Shown here in pieces: positions 8,636 through 19,619 of a DNA stretch of 64,000 nucleotides. Position 1 is the stretch's first letter. Every line of letters begins with the position of its first letter. A program made the position numbers and the translations under genes. Location of the stretch: assembly GCA_964035575.1 (NCBI GenBank), contig OZ037838.1, positions 1,054,001 through 1,118,000 on the forward strand. Reading direction: 5' to 3'. A model generated the notes under the pieces. That model had not been told where the DNA came from, did not search any database, and saw only the letters and a list, made by a program, of their open reading frames with translations. The stretch is from Rhynchopus sp. YZ270_cl-10 (lineage: Eukaryota; Euglenozoa; Diplonemea; Diplonemida; Diplonemidae).

Positions 8636-9760
8636 ATGATGGATGTGACCTTTGTGCTGGAAGAGTCAGGCGTGACTGCGACAGTGGAGGTGCCGTGCGA
8701 GGCGGACGTTGCAGCGGCAAAGGAGGTTGCGTGCACGGCGCTTGCTGTCTCGCCTGCGTCTGTCGAGATGCGCATCGGCACGCAGGTGCTGGAGGGGACA
8801 TGCCGTCTGCAGGACACTGCGTTTGATGCAGGGGTGCAGGTTGTGCTTGCCTGTCCTCGCTTTGCTGACATCAAGTGTCCTGCTAAGAACAGTGTGTGCG
8901 ACAATATCCAAGGCATCGTGCAAAATGTATCACTGTCTCCTTGTGGAACGCTCTGCCTCATCGTGACTGAAGATGAAGGTTTTTCTTGTGTAGGCTTTGA
9001 CACAGAAACCTTCAACACTGCCTTCAAGTTTGAAATCGAAGATTACGGCTTCGGCCCGGGACCTGCCATCTCACGGTGCAAGACACACTGCTACCTTGCA
9101 GGTGTGGATCACTTACTCAAACTTGCGCTTCCGGGTGGGGAGGAGCTCCGCAAAGTGGACCGCCTCTCGAGGGCAGTCTTCGCGTGTGGCGGTGTTGTTG
9201 TCTCCCGACACAAAGACGGCATCTCTGTGTATGACGAAGACCTGACGTTGCTCCGCTCTCTCTCGCACGAGTGGTGCCGCAAAGCGGCAGTGTCGGACTG
9301 TGGTGGGTGGGTGATCACGTCCTCCGAAATCGGGTGCAACGCATATCTGTGGGATGTGAACACAGGTGAAGCTGTGGCATGTGTGCCTGCGGGGGGGTTA
9401 TGCCAAGTGGCGCTTTCACGGCGTGCTTCTGTCTTTGCTGTGGAGGGGCAGAATGACAACGTGCAGCTCTATGATTGGAGTGGTGCGGCTCTTCGCAGTG
9501 TTGACGTAGGTGACGGCATCGAGAGCATTCAGTTCACCCCGTGTGGGAAGTACCTTGTGGTCAATATCTCTTACATGGTATCTGATTATGATTGGAACGA
9601 CGACCTTCACCAGTATGATGTGGCGAACACGTCCTGTGTGCGTGTGATTAAGAATATCAGTGGTTCATCGTTTGCGATATCCCCATGTTCACGTGTGGTT
9701 GTGTTTGGCGACGGCTCCTCCATTGTCACCAGACATCTGTACCCACACAACAGTGAGTGA
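8636..9760 (+). CDS. UBL-propeller family protein 5
   Basis: 374 residues. The first module is standard (VVLACPRFADIKCPAKNS). The next segment, SVCDN, matches the copy at 32195. Blade 3 has LPGGEELRKVD. Blade 4 ends AYLWDVNTGEAVACV, followed by PAGGLCQVALSR, the same block as the copy at 851. From KYLVVNIS to the stop it resembles the copies at 851 and 10051. Cassette C lies upstream. The 3' flank ('gatgtttcgcgaggggtggg') is shared with 851 and 10051, so the tail and 3' flank travel together. Confidence 0.85.
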   Translation: MMDVTFVLEESGVTATVEVPCEADVAAAKEVACTALAVSPASVEMRIGTQVLEGTCRLQDTAFDAGVQVVLACPRFADIKCPAKNSVCDNIQGIVQNVSLSPCGTLCLIVTEDEGFSCVGFDTETFNTAFKFEIEDYGFGPGPAISRCKTHCYLAGVDHLLKLALPGGEELRKVDRLSRAVFACGGVVVSRHKDGISVYDEDLTLLRSLSHEWCRKAAVSDCGGWVITSSEIGCNAYLWDVNTGEAVACVPAGGLCQVALSRRASVFAVEGQNDNVQLYDWSGAALRSVDVGDGIESIQFTPCGKYLVVNISYMVSDYDWNDDLHQYDVANTSCVRVIKNISGSSFAISPCSRVVVFGDGSSIVTRHLYPHNSE

Positions 9761-9884
9761 TGTTTCGCGAGGGGTGGGAGGGTGGTGACACCATAACGAC
9801 TACCACTAACTCAAAAGACATTGTGCCCCCTTTCCCCCTTTTTTTTGCGTCACACCTTACCTATACACCCCACAGGCACAAGCC

Positions 9885-9985
9885 ATGGAGATCTATTGTG
9901 AAGGTGAACTCTGTGGGAGGACGGGATGTGTGGAGGTCCTACCGACAGCCTCCTCCTCTGAAGGTGCCGAGGTGGTCTACACCAT
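9885..9985 (+). pseudogene. Most reduced remnant of the 15637-type gene
   Basis: It starts MEIYCEGELCGRTG like the other two remnants and crosses a junction at the same place (after 'gtggaggtc'). It then keeps only about 40 bp before running into cassette B of the next gene. This is the shortest of the three. Confidence 0.7.
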
Positions 9986-10050
9986 GCAGAACAGAACAAC
10001 ACCTCTCCCCACCCTCAACACTGCCCCAGAGCAATAATAAGCCAAAAACA

Positions 10051-11167
10051 ATGATGGATGTGACCTTTGTGCTGGAAGAGTCAGGCGTGACTGCGACAGT
10101 GGAGGTGCCGTGCGAGGCGGACGTTGCAGCGGCAAAGGAGGTTGCGTGCACGGCGCTTGCTGTCTCGCCTGCGTCTGTCGAGATGCGCATCGGCACGCAG
10201 GTGCTGGAGGGGACGTGTCGTCTGCAGGACACTGCGTTTGATTCAGGGGTGCAGGTTGTGCTTGCCCTCCGCTTTGCCGACATCAAGTGTCCTGCTGAGT
10301 ACAACGTCCGTGCAGAAGGAAAGTTGCTGTCGCGTTGTGGAACGCTCTGCATATACGTTTATCAAGGGAATGTTGGCGGCTTCAACACAGAAACCTTTTC
10401 CCGTGTCTTTGAGTTCGACATACCCGATATTTGGTCCAATGCGACTGCCATCTCGCAGTGCAAGACACGCTGCTACCTGCTGTGGAGGGGAGGCCTTCTC
10501 GAGATTGCGCTTCCGGGTGGGGAGGTGCTCCGCGAAGTCGACGGCACCTCGAGAGCAGTGTTCGTCTGTGGTGGTGTTGTTGTCTCCCAAGAGCGACAAC
10601 GATGGCGTCTCTGTGTATGACGAAGACCTGACGTTGCTCCGCTCTCTCTCGCACGAAGGGTGCAGCGACGTGGCAGTGGCAGACTGTGGTGGGTGGGTGA
10701 TCACCTCCTCCGAAAACGAGAGCAACGCACGTCTGTGGGATGTGAACACAGGTGAAGCTGTTGCATGTGTGCCTGCGGAGATGCAATGCGAAGTGGCGCT
10801 TTCACGGCGTGCTTCTGTCTTTGCTGTGACGGGGCGGAATAACACCGTGAAGCTCTATGATTGGAGTGGTGCGGCTCTTCGCAGTGTTGATGCACGTGAC
10901 TGCGCATGGAGCGGAGGCATCGACAGCGGTGGGGCTATGCAGTTCACCCCGTGTGGGAAGTACCTTGTGGTCAGGATATCTTACATGTCATCTGAAGATA
11001 ATTGCAACTACGACCTTCACCAGTATGATGTGGCGAACACGTCCTGTGTGCGTGTGATTGAGAATGTCAGTGGTGCATCGTTTGCGATATCCCCATGTTC
11101 ACGTGTGGTTGTGTTTGGCGAAGGGCCCATTTTCACCAGACATCTGTACCCACACAACAGTGAGTGA
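10051..11167 (+). pseudogene. UBL-propeller family copy 6, frameshifted
   Basis: The family start and first module are intact (FDSGV variant), and the propeller reads normally to FVCGGVVVS. There a run of three C at 10586-10588, where other copies have no extra base, shifts the frame; the first frame ends at 10620. The remaining propeller (SDNDGVSVYDEDLTLL ... HLYPHNSE) is fully open in the next frame to 11167. One extra base thus separates two otherwise intact halves of a 370-residue protein. It could be a very recent null allele or a sequencing error in a C run. Confidence 0.8.
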
Positions 11168-11359
11168 TGTTTCGCGAGGGGTGGGAGGGTGGTGACACCA
11201 TAACGACTACCACTAACTCAAAAGACATTGCGCCCCTTTTTTTTAGGTTTCCTTTTACATCTTCTGTTGTTGGCCGCAGGGTACTGCTTTCATCCAGCTG
11301 TGTGTCAGTCGGAGGTGCCTGCATTAAGAAATTCACTTTTTTTTTTTTTTTTTTGCTAA
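11168..11359. other. 3' flank of copy 6 and short spacer
   Basis: The first 80 bp repeat the 3' flank of the genes at 851 and 8636. The match breaks at about 11245, where unrelated sequence and a T run lead into the large element. The usual MEIY remnant is missing here. Confidence 0.6.
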
Positions 11360-12555
11360 GGGTGGCACAACTTTTTTTTTCGTTTCCCGCTCGCTGACTC
11401 TGGGAAAAAAATGCGCGCGCGCGCAAAAAAAAAGTTTTAAAAAAAGTTTTGCCTGAAAAAAAGTCGACAAAAAAGTTGTGGGAACAGGGTGATCCTGTGG
11501 GCTTTTATACAAAATCGCCTCAGGGGCCCCAAAAACGGGTGACCCAAAACACAGTTCTTTAGCATTTCCGGAATCCGTCCAGAAAGTGGTGGGGTCAATC
11601 TCGAAAATTGGACAATTTTTTAACCACTTACTGGGGGGGGTCGAATAGTAGACCCCCCCTTTGAATAGTAGACCCCCCCCCTAAATTTTAGACTCCAATT
11701 TTTTTGACCCTATTTTAGGTGCTCGAAAGTGGATTCTGACCCCCATGTCCAGGTCACAAAAATGCCCGATGAGTCCAATAAAGCAACAGATTTCATGTTT
11801 TGAGTAGTTGTGGTAAAATGTGGAAAAAAAATTATACAGGGGGGGTCTACTATTCGGCCCCCCCCCAGTAAATTTTTGAGAATATGAGCGCCCATTTTCG
11901 GACAAAAAATGCTGCTCGAAAAAAATTTCCCCTGAAAATTTTTCAGCCCCAAAACATGCCGCGATTCGCATTTCCGGAATCTGTCCGCACTGTGGTGGGG
12001 TCAATTTGCAGAAATGGCCAAGTTCTTGGTTTTGGTCAAAATGAGTGTAAGGAAAAGGGGCCAAGGTAAACCCACAACTCAGATTTGCTCTCCTTGATGC
12101 TGAAACCATGAAAATGCGCGAAAACACCGGTATTTGCATTTCCGGAATGCGTCCGTTGTGTGGGGTCAATTTGCCGAAATGGACGAGTTTGTATAAATTT
12201 TGGTCAAAATCGTGTACAACCCCGGTGAAGAAAAAAATATTTTCACGAAAAAAAAACCCAAAATGTCCACCAGTACCCAGTACCCAGTACCGAAACTTTT
12301 TTTTCCACCAAACTTTTGGTGTGAACCGTTGTACGCGGTACAACCGCGGGAGACATACGGGCGAACCACGGGGAATTTGGAGGGGGTACCCCTTTTTATT
12401 TTTATTTTTCCCGTTTTTTGGTGTTTACTCTCACGGTGGTAAGGGTCACACAGAGTCACGGTTCTAACCGAGCGGGGTCGCAAAATTTTCTAATGCGCTG
12501 AATTATCCCAAAAAAGTGGTTTTCTCGGGGAAAATTTTTTTTCAACCCCTACAGA

Positions 12556-13320
12556 CTGTACTGTACTGTACTGTACTGTACTGTACTGTACTGTACTGTA
12601 CTGTACTGTACTGTACTGTACTGTACTGTACTGTACTGTACTGTACTGTACTGTACTGTACTGTACTGTACTGTACTGTACTGTACTGTACTGTACTGTA
12701 CTGTACTGTACTGTACTGTACTGTACTGTACTGTACTGTACTGTACTGTACTGTACTGTACTGTACTGTACTGTACTGTACTGTACTGTACTGTACTGTA
12801 CTGTACTGTACTGTACTGTACTGTACTGTACTGTACTGTACTGTACTGTACTGTACTGTACTGTACTGTACTGTACTGTACTGTACTGTACTGTACTGTA
12901 CTGTACTGTACTGTACTGTACTGTACTGTACTGTACTGTACTGTACTGTACTGTACTGTACTGTACTGTACTGTACTGTACTGTACTGTACTGTACTGTA
13001 CTGTACTGTACTGTACTGTACTGTACTGTACTGTACTGTACTGTACTGTACTGTACTGTACTGTACTGTACTGTACTGTACTGTACTGTACTGTACTGTA
13101 CTGTACTGTACTGTACTGTACTGTACTGTACTGTACTGTACTGTACTGTACTGTACTGTACTGTACTGTACTGTACTGTACTGTACTGTACTGTACTGTA
13201 CTGTACTGTACTGTACTGTACTGTACTGTACTGTACTGTACTGTACTGTACTGTACTGTACTGTACTGTACTGTACTGTACTGTACTGTACTGTACTGTA
13301 CTGTACTGTACTGTACTGTA
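12556..13320. repeat. (CTGTA)n microsatellite, 153 perfect copies
   Basis: 765 bp of uninterrupted five-base repeats with no substitution. It is open in several frames only because the unit lacks stops there; it is not a gene. Confidence 0.98.
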
Positions 13321-13322
13321 CT

Positions 13323-13673
13323 CTGTGTATACTGTGTATACTGTGTATACTGTGTATACTGTGTATACTGTGTATACTGTGTATACTGTGTATACTGTGT
13401 ATACTGTGTATACTGTGTATACTGTGTATACTGTGTATACTGTGTATACTGTGTATACTGTGTATACTGTGTATACTGTGTATACTGTGTATACTGTGTA
13501 TACTGTGTATACTGTGTATACTGTGTATACTGTGTATACTGTGTATACTGTGTATACTGTGTATACTGTGTATACTGTGTATACTGTGTATACTGTGTAT
13601 ACTGTGTATACTGTGTATACTGTGTATACTGTGTATACTGTGTATACTGTGTATACTGTGTATACTGTGTATA
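13323..13673. repeat. (CTGTGTATA)n tandem array, 39 perfect copies
   Basis: 351 bp of a nine-base unit starting two bases after the (CTGTA)n array. The unit looks related to CTGTA by expansion. It is perfect throughout. Confidence 0.97.
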
Positions 13674-13677
13674 CTCA

Positions 13678-14399
13678 CAATTATCGCACAACCTACCCTC
13701 CCCCGTGCATAAGTCTGCGTATAAGTCCGATTTTTGGGGGGGCTGAGGGCCTCCGGACTTATACACGGGGTTTCGGACTTATGCACGGGTATCAGACTTA
13801 TGCACCGTTCGGTTTTGTGCACCCAGGTACCCAGACCCATGCAGTGTCACATGAGTGACCCACACATGAGGGAATGTGACACCGCAAAATTTACCCTCTT
13901 CGTGCACCTTCGGTACAACGCCGCAGACAAGCCAACCAGCGTTGGACTCAGAAGAATGCCTGCTGTGCAGGTATCAAACATGAGAATCAACTCCCAGCAA
14001 CAAGGGGCACCTTTTTTGGCTGCTGTTTGGGGTGCAAAGTTTTCCACAATTTTGCAGGTAACAGGTTCACATCTTTGAGAATTGTGAGGATGATGTTTTG
14101 ACATGAGAAGCGCAAAGATGATCCCTGGTGAATACACTGCCAATAAAAATAAATTGCGCTCACTTCACTCGCGGAAAAACACCCAATATTTCCCCCCCGC
14201 TCGCTTCGCGAGCGGGAAAACGCGTCAAAAAAAAATTCTCCCTACTACCAGTACACAAAACCGGTGTATAAGTCGGCCTGTGCATAAGTCCGATCCTGAG
14301 CCCAAATCTGCCCGGACTTATACGCGGGTCATCGGACTTATGCACAGGTCATGGGGGTCGGACTTATGCACGGGGGGGAGTAGGTAATCAATTATCGCA
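13678..14399. mobile_element. Nested inverted-repeat element with a truncated repeat-X core
   Basis: It is bounded by the direct repeat CAATTATCGCA (13678-13688 and 14389-14399), which may be its target duplication. The inner ends are inverse: 'ctcccccgtgcataagtc' on the left against 'gacttatgcacgggggggag' on the right. Several further inverted copies of 'gtgcataagtc' or 'gtgtataagtc' lie between. The core (about 13820-14090) is a reverse-orientation copy of the repeat-X segment at 63570-63840. The element sits between two tandem arrays, so it probably split one array. Confidence 0.6.
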
Positions 14400-14901
14400 G
14401 TGTGTACAGTGTGTACAGTGTGTACAGTGTGTACAGTGTGTACAGTGTGTACAGTGTGTACAGTGTGTACAGTGTGTACAGTGTGTACAGTGTGTACAGT
14501 GTGTACAGTGTGTACAGTGTGTACAGTGTGTACAGTGTGTACAGTGTGTACAGTGTGTACAGTGTGTACAGTGTGTACAGTGTGTACAGTGTGTACAGTG
14601 TGTACAGTGTGTACAGTGTGTACAGTGTGTACAGTGTGTACAGTGTGTACAGTGTGTACAGTGTGTACAGTGTGTACAGTGTGTACAGTGTGTACAGTGT
14701 GTACAGTGTGTACAGTGTGTACAGTGTGTACAGTGTGTACAGTGTGTACAGTGTGTACAGTGTGTACAGTGTGTACAGTGTGTACAGTGTGTACAGTGTG
14801 TACAGTGTGTACAGTGTGTACAGTGTGTACAGTGTGTACAGTGTGTACAGTGTGTACAGTGTGTACAGTGTGTACAGTGTGTACAGTGTGTACAGTGTGT
14901 A
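14398..14901. repeat. (CAGTGTGTA)n tandem array, 56 perfect copies
   Basis: 504 bp of a nine-base unit without substitutions. It is similar to, but distinct from, the unit at 13323-13673. It ends in a degraded 'cagtgtattgtacagtg'. Confidence 0.97.
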
Positions 14902-15209
14902 CAGTGTATTGTACAGTGAATTTTTTCTATAGGTCAACAACTTGGCCATTTCTGCAAAATGACCCCACCACTTCCTGGGATTGGCTCAAAAATGCAAATG
15001 CCAGCGTTTTCCTTCACATTCCCGCAAACCCGGAAAAAAAAAATAAAACAGGGTACCCCCCAGCCTGGTGTTAACCACGGGAGACATACGGGCGAACCAC
15101 GGGGAATTTGGACCGGCGACACACCAATTCAAACTTTTTTTTTTTTTTTTTGAATCTCGAAAAAATAATGCGCGCGCGAGCGGGAAACGAAAAAAAAGTT
15201 GTGCCACCC

Positions 15210-15595
15210 TAAGTAAGAGAAAACCGAATGGAGTGGGAACGTTAGTGAGAGCGCAGCGGAAACGATAGTGGGAACGCAACGAGCTTTTTTCATAATGTTT
15301 TATTCTTCCCCACAAAATATGACGCGCAGAGAAACACTCGTTTTTTCACACAGCACGTCCGTTTGTTTGTCTTTCTCAACGACACCTTTTAAAAAAAAAA
15401 TTCCCCGGTATCACATATGATACTGATTTCCATGGATACACCTGGAAAGGAGTTCCGTGCTATTCACAGAACTCGATAGGCGATTGAGCATATCTAGCAA
15501 CAACCAAAACAGAAGAAAGTACAAAGAAGAGAATAAAAAATGCAGGAAAAATAGACAAAAGAGAAAAACAAAGAGATTTTGACAAAGTGAACAAT
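15210..15595. repeat. Duplicated block upstream of the MEIY-type gene, copy 2
   Basis: This matches 6306-6750, including 'gatacacctggaaaggagtt' and 'gagcgcagcggaaacgatag'. It runs straight into 'cttacctatacaccccacag' and the ATG at 15637. The 'ccccacag' ending a pyrimidine-containing tract just before the ATG could be a 3' splice acceptor of a 5' leader. That is inference only. Confidence 0.7.
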
Positions 15596-15636
15596 AAAAC
15601 TCACACCTTACCTATACACCCCACAGGCACAAACCC

Positions 15637-16949
15637 ATGGAGATCTATTATGAAGGTGAACTCTGTGGGAGGACGGGATGTGTGGAGGTCCCTGTGGATG
15701 GGAGTGTTGCTGTGCTGAAGGCACTTATCGCCGACGACGCTGGGCTGCCGAAGCGCGGCTGCCGAAGCGCGGGGTCGAATACTTCCTGGGCGACACACAG
15801 CTCACGGACGACACAGCCCTGCTGCAGGACACACACATTGCACAGCACGACAAGATCCGGCTTCGGTGCATTGGCTACCCTTCAGTGTGCGCGCCTCTCC
15901 TTCCACACGAGAGACGTGCCTGCTTTGCGCTGGCAATAAGCCCAGACAGCACTAAACTGATCATCTCCACCGCAAGCGAGAAGGCGGCCCTCTACGACAT
16001 CAACACTTCGGCTCTCCTCCGTGAGTACGAAACCGGCGTCACAGACTACGAGGAATTCCCCCAGGTGCTCTTCGCGCTGCACGCAACAACCCTTTTCTAC
16101 ACAGACTCTGCCTTGAAGCTCTATGTCACCGACTACAGTGCAGATGAAGAAGCGCGCGTCTTTCCCTTCGAAGGCGCGACGCACGGAATCGACAACATAA
16201 ACGAAACGCAGGTGGCGGTCATCGAAACCGTCGACGACAATGACAGCAGCATGCTTGCCATCTGGGACATCACCACGTTAACCCAGCTCCGCATCCTTTC
16301 CTGTCGGACGTTATCGGAGGAAACCTTTCAGTATTTTGGCGTCTCCGTGTCACCATGCGGTGAACACTGTGTTGTGGGTGGGTGGGAGAACATCACAATG
16401 ATTGATCTTGCGACAGGCGAGTCCACACCGCTCCTCCGGTCAACACAGGACACCGAGATCGCTACCGACAGCTCCTCCTCCTCCTCTTCCTGCTCCTCCT
16501 CCCCTGAAGGTGCCGAGGTGATCTACACCTCAGTCAAGACACTGCCCGGCAACCGCTGCATCGCCTGCGTCTTCGGCGCAATCGAACTCTGGGACACCGA
16601 GAGCCGCACCCTCATACGCACCCTGAAGCGCAGTGACAGAGAACGCTTCTGGCAAGACCGTGACTCCGACAGCAGCATCGACGACTTTGAGTACGCAACC
16701 TGCGACGTCTTTGGGTCCATCTGCGTCTCGGTCCACATGGGCGCGCAGGAGTTTTGTGTATGGAACCTTGACACCGGGGAGAGCCTTTCAAAACAAAAGG
16801 GCACAATCCCAATGCCCCTCTTCGTCCGTGCAAGCCCCTGCGGAACGTTTTGGGTGTGGGTAGGTGCGTCCCAGGAGGAAGACGACTCAGACTCTGACGA
16901 ACAAGATGCTCCAGTGGCCTCCGTTGAAATGTGGAGAAATGCTGCCTGA
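15637..16949 (+). pseudogene. WD40-type gene with ubiquitin-like N terminus, broken by a 14-bp tandem duplication
   Basis: This is a distant relative of the UBL-propeller genes. It starts MEIYYEGELCGRTGCVEV and continues with a ubiquitin-like pattern (VDGSVAVLKALIADDAGL). The 14-base unit 'gctgccgaagcgcg' is then present twice in a row (15744-15757, 15758-15771), which shifts the frame. With a single unit the frame would read LPKRGVEYFLGDTQLTDD and continue open to 16949, for about 430 residues. The propeller part has cores such as LAISPDSTKLIIS, SVSPCGEHCVVGG and RASPCGTFWVWVG. It also has IELWDTESRTLIRTL, FCVWNLDTGESL, a serine run (about 16470-16500) and an acidic end (DDSDSDEQD). This looks like the source copy for the three deleted remnants at 2114, 6798 and 9885. 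Confidence 0.75.
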
Positions 16950-17668
16950 GTTTTTTGTTTAGATGTGCGTACACTAGAGGCCCGTTCATTTTTCAAGTTT
17001 TCTTTTGTCTTGTGTAAAAAAAAAAACAAATAGCGAAGCACAACCTGAACGCACCTGAGAGCTAGTGAATCTCTCCCCTTTCACAGATGGCCAACCTTTC
17101 GTAAGGGAGTAAAAATACATTTGGGATTTCGGGGGGAAAAAAAACGTCAAAAAAATATTATATATTTAGCGGATGGGTACAACTTGGACCTGGACTTTTA
17201 ACTCTCTTTTCAAAAGTTCTTTTCATCTTCCAGTGTTATTGTTGTCTCTTTAGGAAACACCAAAACACCAATTTGAAGGGCCATTTCCGTCGCATTTTGT
17301 TTTGTTTTGTTTGTTTTTTTTTGTGCGTCTCATTTGTTCTACTGCAACGTTGTACTTTCTTTAAGGTGACTAAGCACGAGAGGTCTTCCTTTTTAGGCTT
17401 TGCGAAAGGTCCAAAAAGGCATTTTCCCCCCCAGGGTGGATGTGATCAGCGACAGACCAAACGACGAAAGAAATAAAGAAAATGGGATATTTCATTTCCT
17501 GTGTGTCAGGTCTTTATAGATCGTTGTTGTTCAGGTATGCGGTTTAGTGCCGATGAGGATTTTTCAATTTCTATTTGTTGCTATTTTTCCACAACAAACA
17601 CATACAAAAAAAGCAAGGGTACTTCTTTAGCACCCTCTGTACCTTCTTTTCATTAGAAAAAGAATGTA
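16950..17668. other. Spacer with one truncated hairpin motif
   Basis: AT-rich. At 17361-17385 it holds 'aaggtgactaagcacgagag', the start of the dispersed hairpin motif described at 27511, here without a proper 3' arm. No gene is visible. Confidence 0.5.
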
Positions 17669-18681
17669 CCCTCATAGTAAAAATAATGTTTTTTCAAAAA
17701 TAAATTAATAAAAAAAATGACCCAAAAGTAACATTTTTTTTGTAACAATTTAATAAAATGTTTTATTCGTTTTTTTGCAGTTGGGCAAAAAGTAACAAAT
17801 GTTACAAGAAAAAATAAAAAGCCCATGGTTGAAGCACGGGAGTACCATAGGGAACTGGGTTGCTGACCACACCATCCAGGCTGTACCTCAATTTTTTTTT
17901 TTGCCTGCGGCGCCATTTTCCCCTTTTTGCTCCGCAAAAAAGGGTTCGTTGAGTGACTCTGTGTAAAAAGCTATATTTTTACACCATGGGTGTCCGCGCT
18001 GTATGCTTTATTAGCCCCCCCAGTAACATTTTTGTTACGCCTGCGGCGTAACAAAAATGTTACAAAAAAATAAAATCCAAACAATGAAAAAAGTAACAAA
18101 ATGCAAAAACACGGGTCGGGAAAGATCTTTTTTTTTTTTTTTTTTTTTTCGAGAAAAAAAATCCTCTTCTCCCGAAAAAAAAAAAAAAAAAAAGATTTTT
18201 GGGAGAAAAAAAAAAAGAGAAAAGATTTGAAAATCCTGGAAAAATCCTGAAAAATCCTGGAAAAATCCATGAAATTTCATGAAAAATCTCGAGATCTTGA
18301 GAAATCTTTGAAAAAAAAAAAAAAAAGATTTTCAAAATCTTTTTTTTTTTTTTTCCCAAAAAGATTTTTCAAAATCCCAAAAATCTTTTTTATCTTTTTT
18401 TTGAGAAAAAAAAAGATTTTCAAGATCTTTTTCATCTTTTTTTCTCTTTTTTTCCTTTTTTTCCTTTTTTTTTCAGGATTTTTCAAAGATCTCAAAGATC
18501 TCGAGAGATCCTGAAAAAAAAAGACAAAAATCCTGAAAATCTTGATTTTTTTTTTTTTCCTCTCGAAAAAAGACAAAAAAAGACAAAAGATCTTTCCTGA
18601 CCCGTGCAAAAATGTTATAAAAAAAATAAAAATCGCCGAAATAATTTATTTGTAACAATAACATAATTTATACTATGAGGG
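17669..18681. mobile_element. TA-flanked inverted-repeat element, ccctcatagta ends
   Basis: The left end 'ccctcatagtaaaaataatg' and the right end 'cataatttatactatgaggg' are inverse with few mismatches, and each is flanked by TA, as expected for Tc1/mariner-type insertion. The right flank is 'tatatgaaacaa', the same target context as at 24856. The interior is mostly A/T runs with 'gatcttttt'-type repeats (about 18120-18600) and 'gcctgcggcg' palindromes. No transposase; non-autonomous. Confidence 0.65.
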
Positions 18682-18683
18682 TA

Positions 18684-19619
18684 TATGAAACAATTTCTAT
18701 TTGTTGCTATTTTTCTTCTTTTGTGAAAATCAAAAGGGTATTGGGTCTCCCGACACGGTACTTCACCTCAGGGAACCTACGGGAGCGAACCCTGTTGTGC
18801 ACGATGTGTGTGAACGATATCATATGAGACCGGCGTGTGTGTGTGTGTTTGATAACTAATAGGGGGGTAATTCTTGCGCAGAATATGGCCCCAATGTGTG
18901 TGTGTGTGTATCTGTGTTGTGTACACGTTCTTTTTTGCTTTCCCTAAAAATAGTTGCAAAATGGGTTTTTGCAGAGTCCAAATCTTTCCAAACAAAAAAA
19001 AACCCCCCACCCTACTCCGTTGGGTGCAACACTCTTCTCTTCGTCTTGATTCGTTGTTTTTCCCCCTCTACATTTTTTTTTATACCTACAAGCGTAGCTT
19101 AAAAGAGAAATAGTTCCTCAGATACGGTCGCCAATCACCCCTCTAACAGGGTAATTGAGCAATCAACGAAAAAAAATCTTTACTTACCCATCGGAGTTAC
19201 TATTTTTTACACAATAGAGGCACTCATATTCCACTAGTCTTTTGAGGTGAGGCTGAGGAGCTGAGATGCTTACCACGTACCCCTTTTTTTTCTCCGCAGT
19301 ACACCGGTCATGTACCAAGGTACACTGTCACTGAGCGGGCTTTGCTGCATTGCGAGTAAACTTTTTTTTCTTCTTCTCCGCTCGATATCCCCCAGCCTTC
19401 CTTGCCGTCCCAGATGCGTTTTCTTTTCTTTTCTTTCTTTACTATCTGTTTCACTTTTATTTTATCTGTCCTTTCCCCACCCCCCTCCCCCTCCCCCGGT
19501 TCTTGCAAAACACCCCCCATAGCGTACCAAAAAATAGCCTCCCTATATACCTCTTTTATTCCCCCTTTTTCCCCTCCCATTTTTTTTTCAACACCCATCT
19601 TTAACAGTGATGTGCAAAG
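18684..19619. other. Spacer upstream of the TPPP-like gene
   Basis: AT-rich with a (GT)n stretch near 18830-18910. The last 60 bp are pyrimidine-rich and end 'ctttaacag' just before the start region of the next gene. This could be a splice acceptor, but no upstream exon was identified. Confidence 0.4.

Larger units (their letters stand above)
11360..15209. mobile_element. 3.85-kb inverted-repeat element carrying tandem-repeat arrays
   Basis: The left end 'gggtggcacaactttttttt' and the right end 'aaaaaaaagttgtgccaccc' are inverse copies. The match continues through 'cgtttcccgctcgc' for about 32 bp. Both ends are flanked by TAA (11357-11359 and 15210-15212), which fits a 3-bp target duplication as in PIF/Harbinger elements. 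The right flank continues into 'gtaagagaaaaccgaatgga', the block also found at 6306, so the insertion lies at the edge of that block. No transposase is recognisable. The interior holds three tandem-repeat arrays, a nested element (13678-14399) and repeated modules such as 'ggggtcaatttg'. Non-autonomous; family assignment is tentative. Confidence 0.7.

Noticed and set aside
12516-13858. Long open frames with LYCTV, SIH, TQY or VYT repeats
   Set aside because: They are only the tandem arrays read in stop-free frames, on both strands; the DNA repeats are perfect and no flanking coding sequence exists.
12556-14901. CRISPR-like array
   Set aside because: The repeats have no spacers, the sequence is eukaryotic and the units are 5 or 9 bases long.
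14392-15074. Open frames with CTV, YSV or LYT repeats
   Set aside because: Same reason: a nine-base array gives a three-residue period in every frame without a stop.
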